From JAAZBW01 sp035647855 (GTDB taxonomy: Bacteria; Actinomycetota; Actinomycetes; Actinomycetales; Actinomycetaceae), in contig DASRMP010000012.1 of assembly GCA_035647855.1 (NCBI GenBank), positions 1 through 32,213 of the forward strand: a DNA stretch of 32,213 nt. Direction: 5' to 3'. Each line of letters begins with the position of its first letter. The stretch's first letter is position 1. The notes under the pieces were generated by a model. That model worked only from the letters and a program-made list of their open reading frames with translations, searched no databases and had not been told where the DNA came from. Shown one piece after another: positions 31,554 to 32,213 of this stretch. Both the position numbers and the translations under genes were made by a program.

Positions 31554-31774
31554 GCGGGGCGGCGTCCGCAGGACTTCAATCGGTAGTGGCTGTCAAGTGC
31601 CACCTCGTTCCTTCGCAACATGTCGTACAGGACATACTTACACGCTTCAGACGGAATCTTCCTGCGCTCCATGGCGTCAACGAGATCACCCACGGATGAC
31701 TGGGCCTCGCCCAGTTCTTCGATGATGGCGTCGCGGATTTCTTGGTCTTCTCGACTCCATTGAAGCGTGGTCAC
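31550..31774 (-). CDS. Small protein co-encoded with the dNTPase
   Basis: GTG 31774, behind GGGAGG, gives 74 residues: WSREDQEIRDAIIEELGEAQ ... SVGDLVDAMERRKIPSEACKYVLYDMLRRNEVALDSHYRL. The layout of helix, helix, helix and a final 'L..N.V.LD..y.L' wing looks like a winged-helix domain. I do not recognise a family. Overlap with the dNTPase start shows coupled translation, so it is probably a regulator or partner of the enzyme. Confidence 0.75.
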   Translation of the reverse strand: MTTLQWSREDQEIRDAIIEELGEAQSSVGDLVDAMERRKIPSEACKYVLYDMLRRNEVALDSHYRLKSCGRRPA

Positions 31775-32100
31775 AATCAGCCTCCCGATCCTTCCGTTCC
31801 ACTACGCGCCGAACCTACCCGCAGGGTCTGACAACAACGGACCGGACAGCTTCGTGCGGACCGAGCGGCTTCGTGTTGCTTCATGCTAGCTGAACTGCCC
31901 CAAACGGGCGCGGCCCCCACTCGGTCCGTGAGGTACTCGACGAAGATCCGTCGCCCAGGCCGGCACCTGTCGGCGCTGGCACCCCGCCGGCCCACGCGTC
32001 CATCAACATCGAGCCGACGACGTTGCCGGGCGTCACGTGGAATGCGTCAGATGTGGGACCGGACCGGCTCCACTCAGTCAGAGGCGTCGTCGAGGTGCTC
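31775..32100. other. 326-bp region with an open frame leading to the second ferrochelatase copy
   Basis: On the plus strand a frame is open from 31894 to the TAG at 32113-32115 (73 codons), ending LHSVRGVVEVLPKRG, 12 bases before the ferrochelatase ATG. It has no start codon support and may be the 3' end of the gene that normally precedes ferrochelatase. The minus-strand part near 31775-31800 must carry the promoter of the dNTPase pair; I did not find a convincing one. Confidence 0.4.
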
Positions 32101-32213
32101 CCGAAGCGCGGCTAGAATTGCTTCCCTATGAGAGCTGCCCTCCTGATCAACCTCGGATCGCCGGCGAGCCCCAACACACGCGACGTGCGCGAGTATCTCG
32201 ATGAGTTCCTCAT
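32101..32213 (+). repeat. Direct repeat, right copy
   Basis: This matches 28898-29010 with one mismatch over 113 bases and runs off the window. It includes the TAGAAT -10 box and the first 28 codons of ferrochelatase. Confidence 0.95.
32128..32213 (+). CDS. hemH: Ferrochelatase, 5' part (continues beyond the window)
   Basis: The first 28 codons (MRAALLINLGSPASPNTRDV, then REYLDEFL) are the same protein as at 28925. This copy is preceded by a longer open frame and is probably the intact gene; whether it is complete cannot be seen. Ferrochelatase inserts iron into a porphyrin (coproporphyrin III in actinobacteria). Confidence 0.85.
   Translation, partial: MRAALLINLGSPASPNTRDVREYLDEFL

Noticed and set aside
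1..32213. CRISPR arrays, tRNA and rRNA genes
   Set aside because: No regularly spaced repeat array, tRNA-like cloverleaf with conserved TTCGAATCC-type arm, or ribosomal RNA sequence was seen.

Overview
The window is about 32 kb of GC-rich DNA with short intergenic gaps, GTG/TTG starts, ATGA/GTGA stop-start overlaps and many start codons placed directly behind a TANNNT -10 box. This points to a high-GC actinobacterium, probably Actinomycetales/Micrococcales. I do not name a genus from sequence alone.

Layout. (1) 1-5400: tail of an insertion-sequence transposase, a bacterial PH-domain protein, a small minus-strand operon (DUF6941-like, DUF4258-like, DUF2283-like), a rhomboid protease, and a 959-residue membrane protein. 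The last has a cytosolic TIR-like alpha/beta domain and a C-terminal beta-propeller-like domain, and it overlaps the rhomboid gene tail to tail. (2) 5400-9600: a DUF4352 secreted/anchored protein, a NarL-type two-component system, then a SAM riboswitch, a 30-codon ORF and an OsmC-family protein. (3) 9600-12390: a repeat-rich, gene-poor stretch. It holds a 40-bp perfect palindrome, GGCTCG tandem repeats, a 281-bp MITE-like dyad element built of six CTGTAGGNGTTT boxes, one SagB/nitroreductase-type oxidoreductase, one conserved unknown gene, and inverted copies of a roughly 27-bp motif.

(4) 12390-26520: a large carbohydrate or polyol catabolic locus. A divergent minus-strand pair (class II aldolase and TIM-barrel isomerase/epimerase) faces a plus-strand chain: DeoR regulator, PfkB kinase, FGGY kinase, ABC importer (binding protein and two permeases, no ATPase), two zinc alcohol dehydrogenases, LacD-like class I aldolase, SDR, second FGGY kinase, and an HTH antitoxin-like gene overlapping the last kinase. 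The likely logic is import, oxidation or isomerisation, phosphorylation by one of three kinases, and retro-aldol cleavage by one of two unrelated aldolases. The substrate cannot be read from the sequence.

(5) 26520-32213: an accessory/defence-like region with HicAB, a YciI-like protein, an HTH-fused MntA plus HepT pair, and a rearranged ferrochelatase locus. A ferrochelatase 5' copy starting at 28925 breaks off near codon 243 and is joined to an out-of-frame fragment of an RNase D-like exonuclease. A minus-strand pair follows (74-residue protein and HD-domain dNTP triphosphohydrolase). The ferrochelatase start, including its promoter, then reappears at the end of the window as a direct repeat 3203 bp away. 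The best candidates for unusual biology are the dyad element at 11007-11287, the TIR-like/propeller membrane protein, the SAM-riboswitch small ORF, and the dNTPase pair inside the ferrochelatase duplication.
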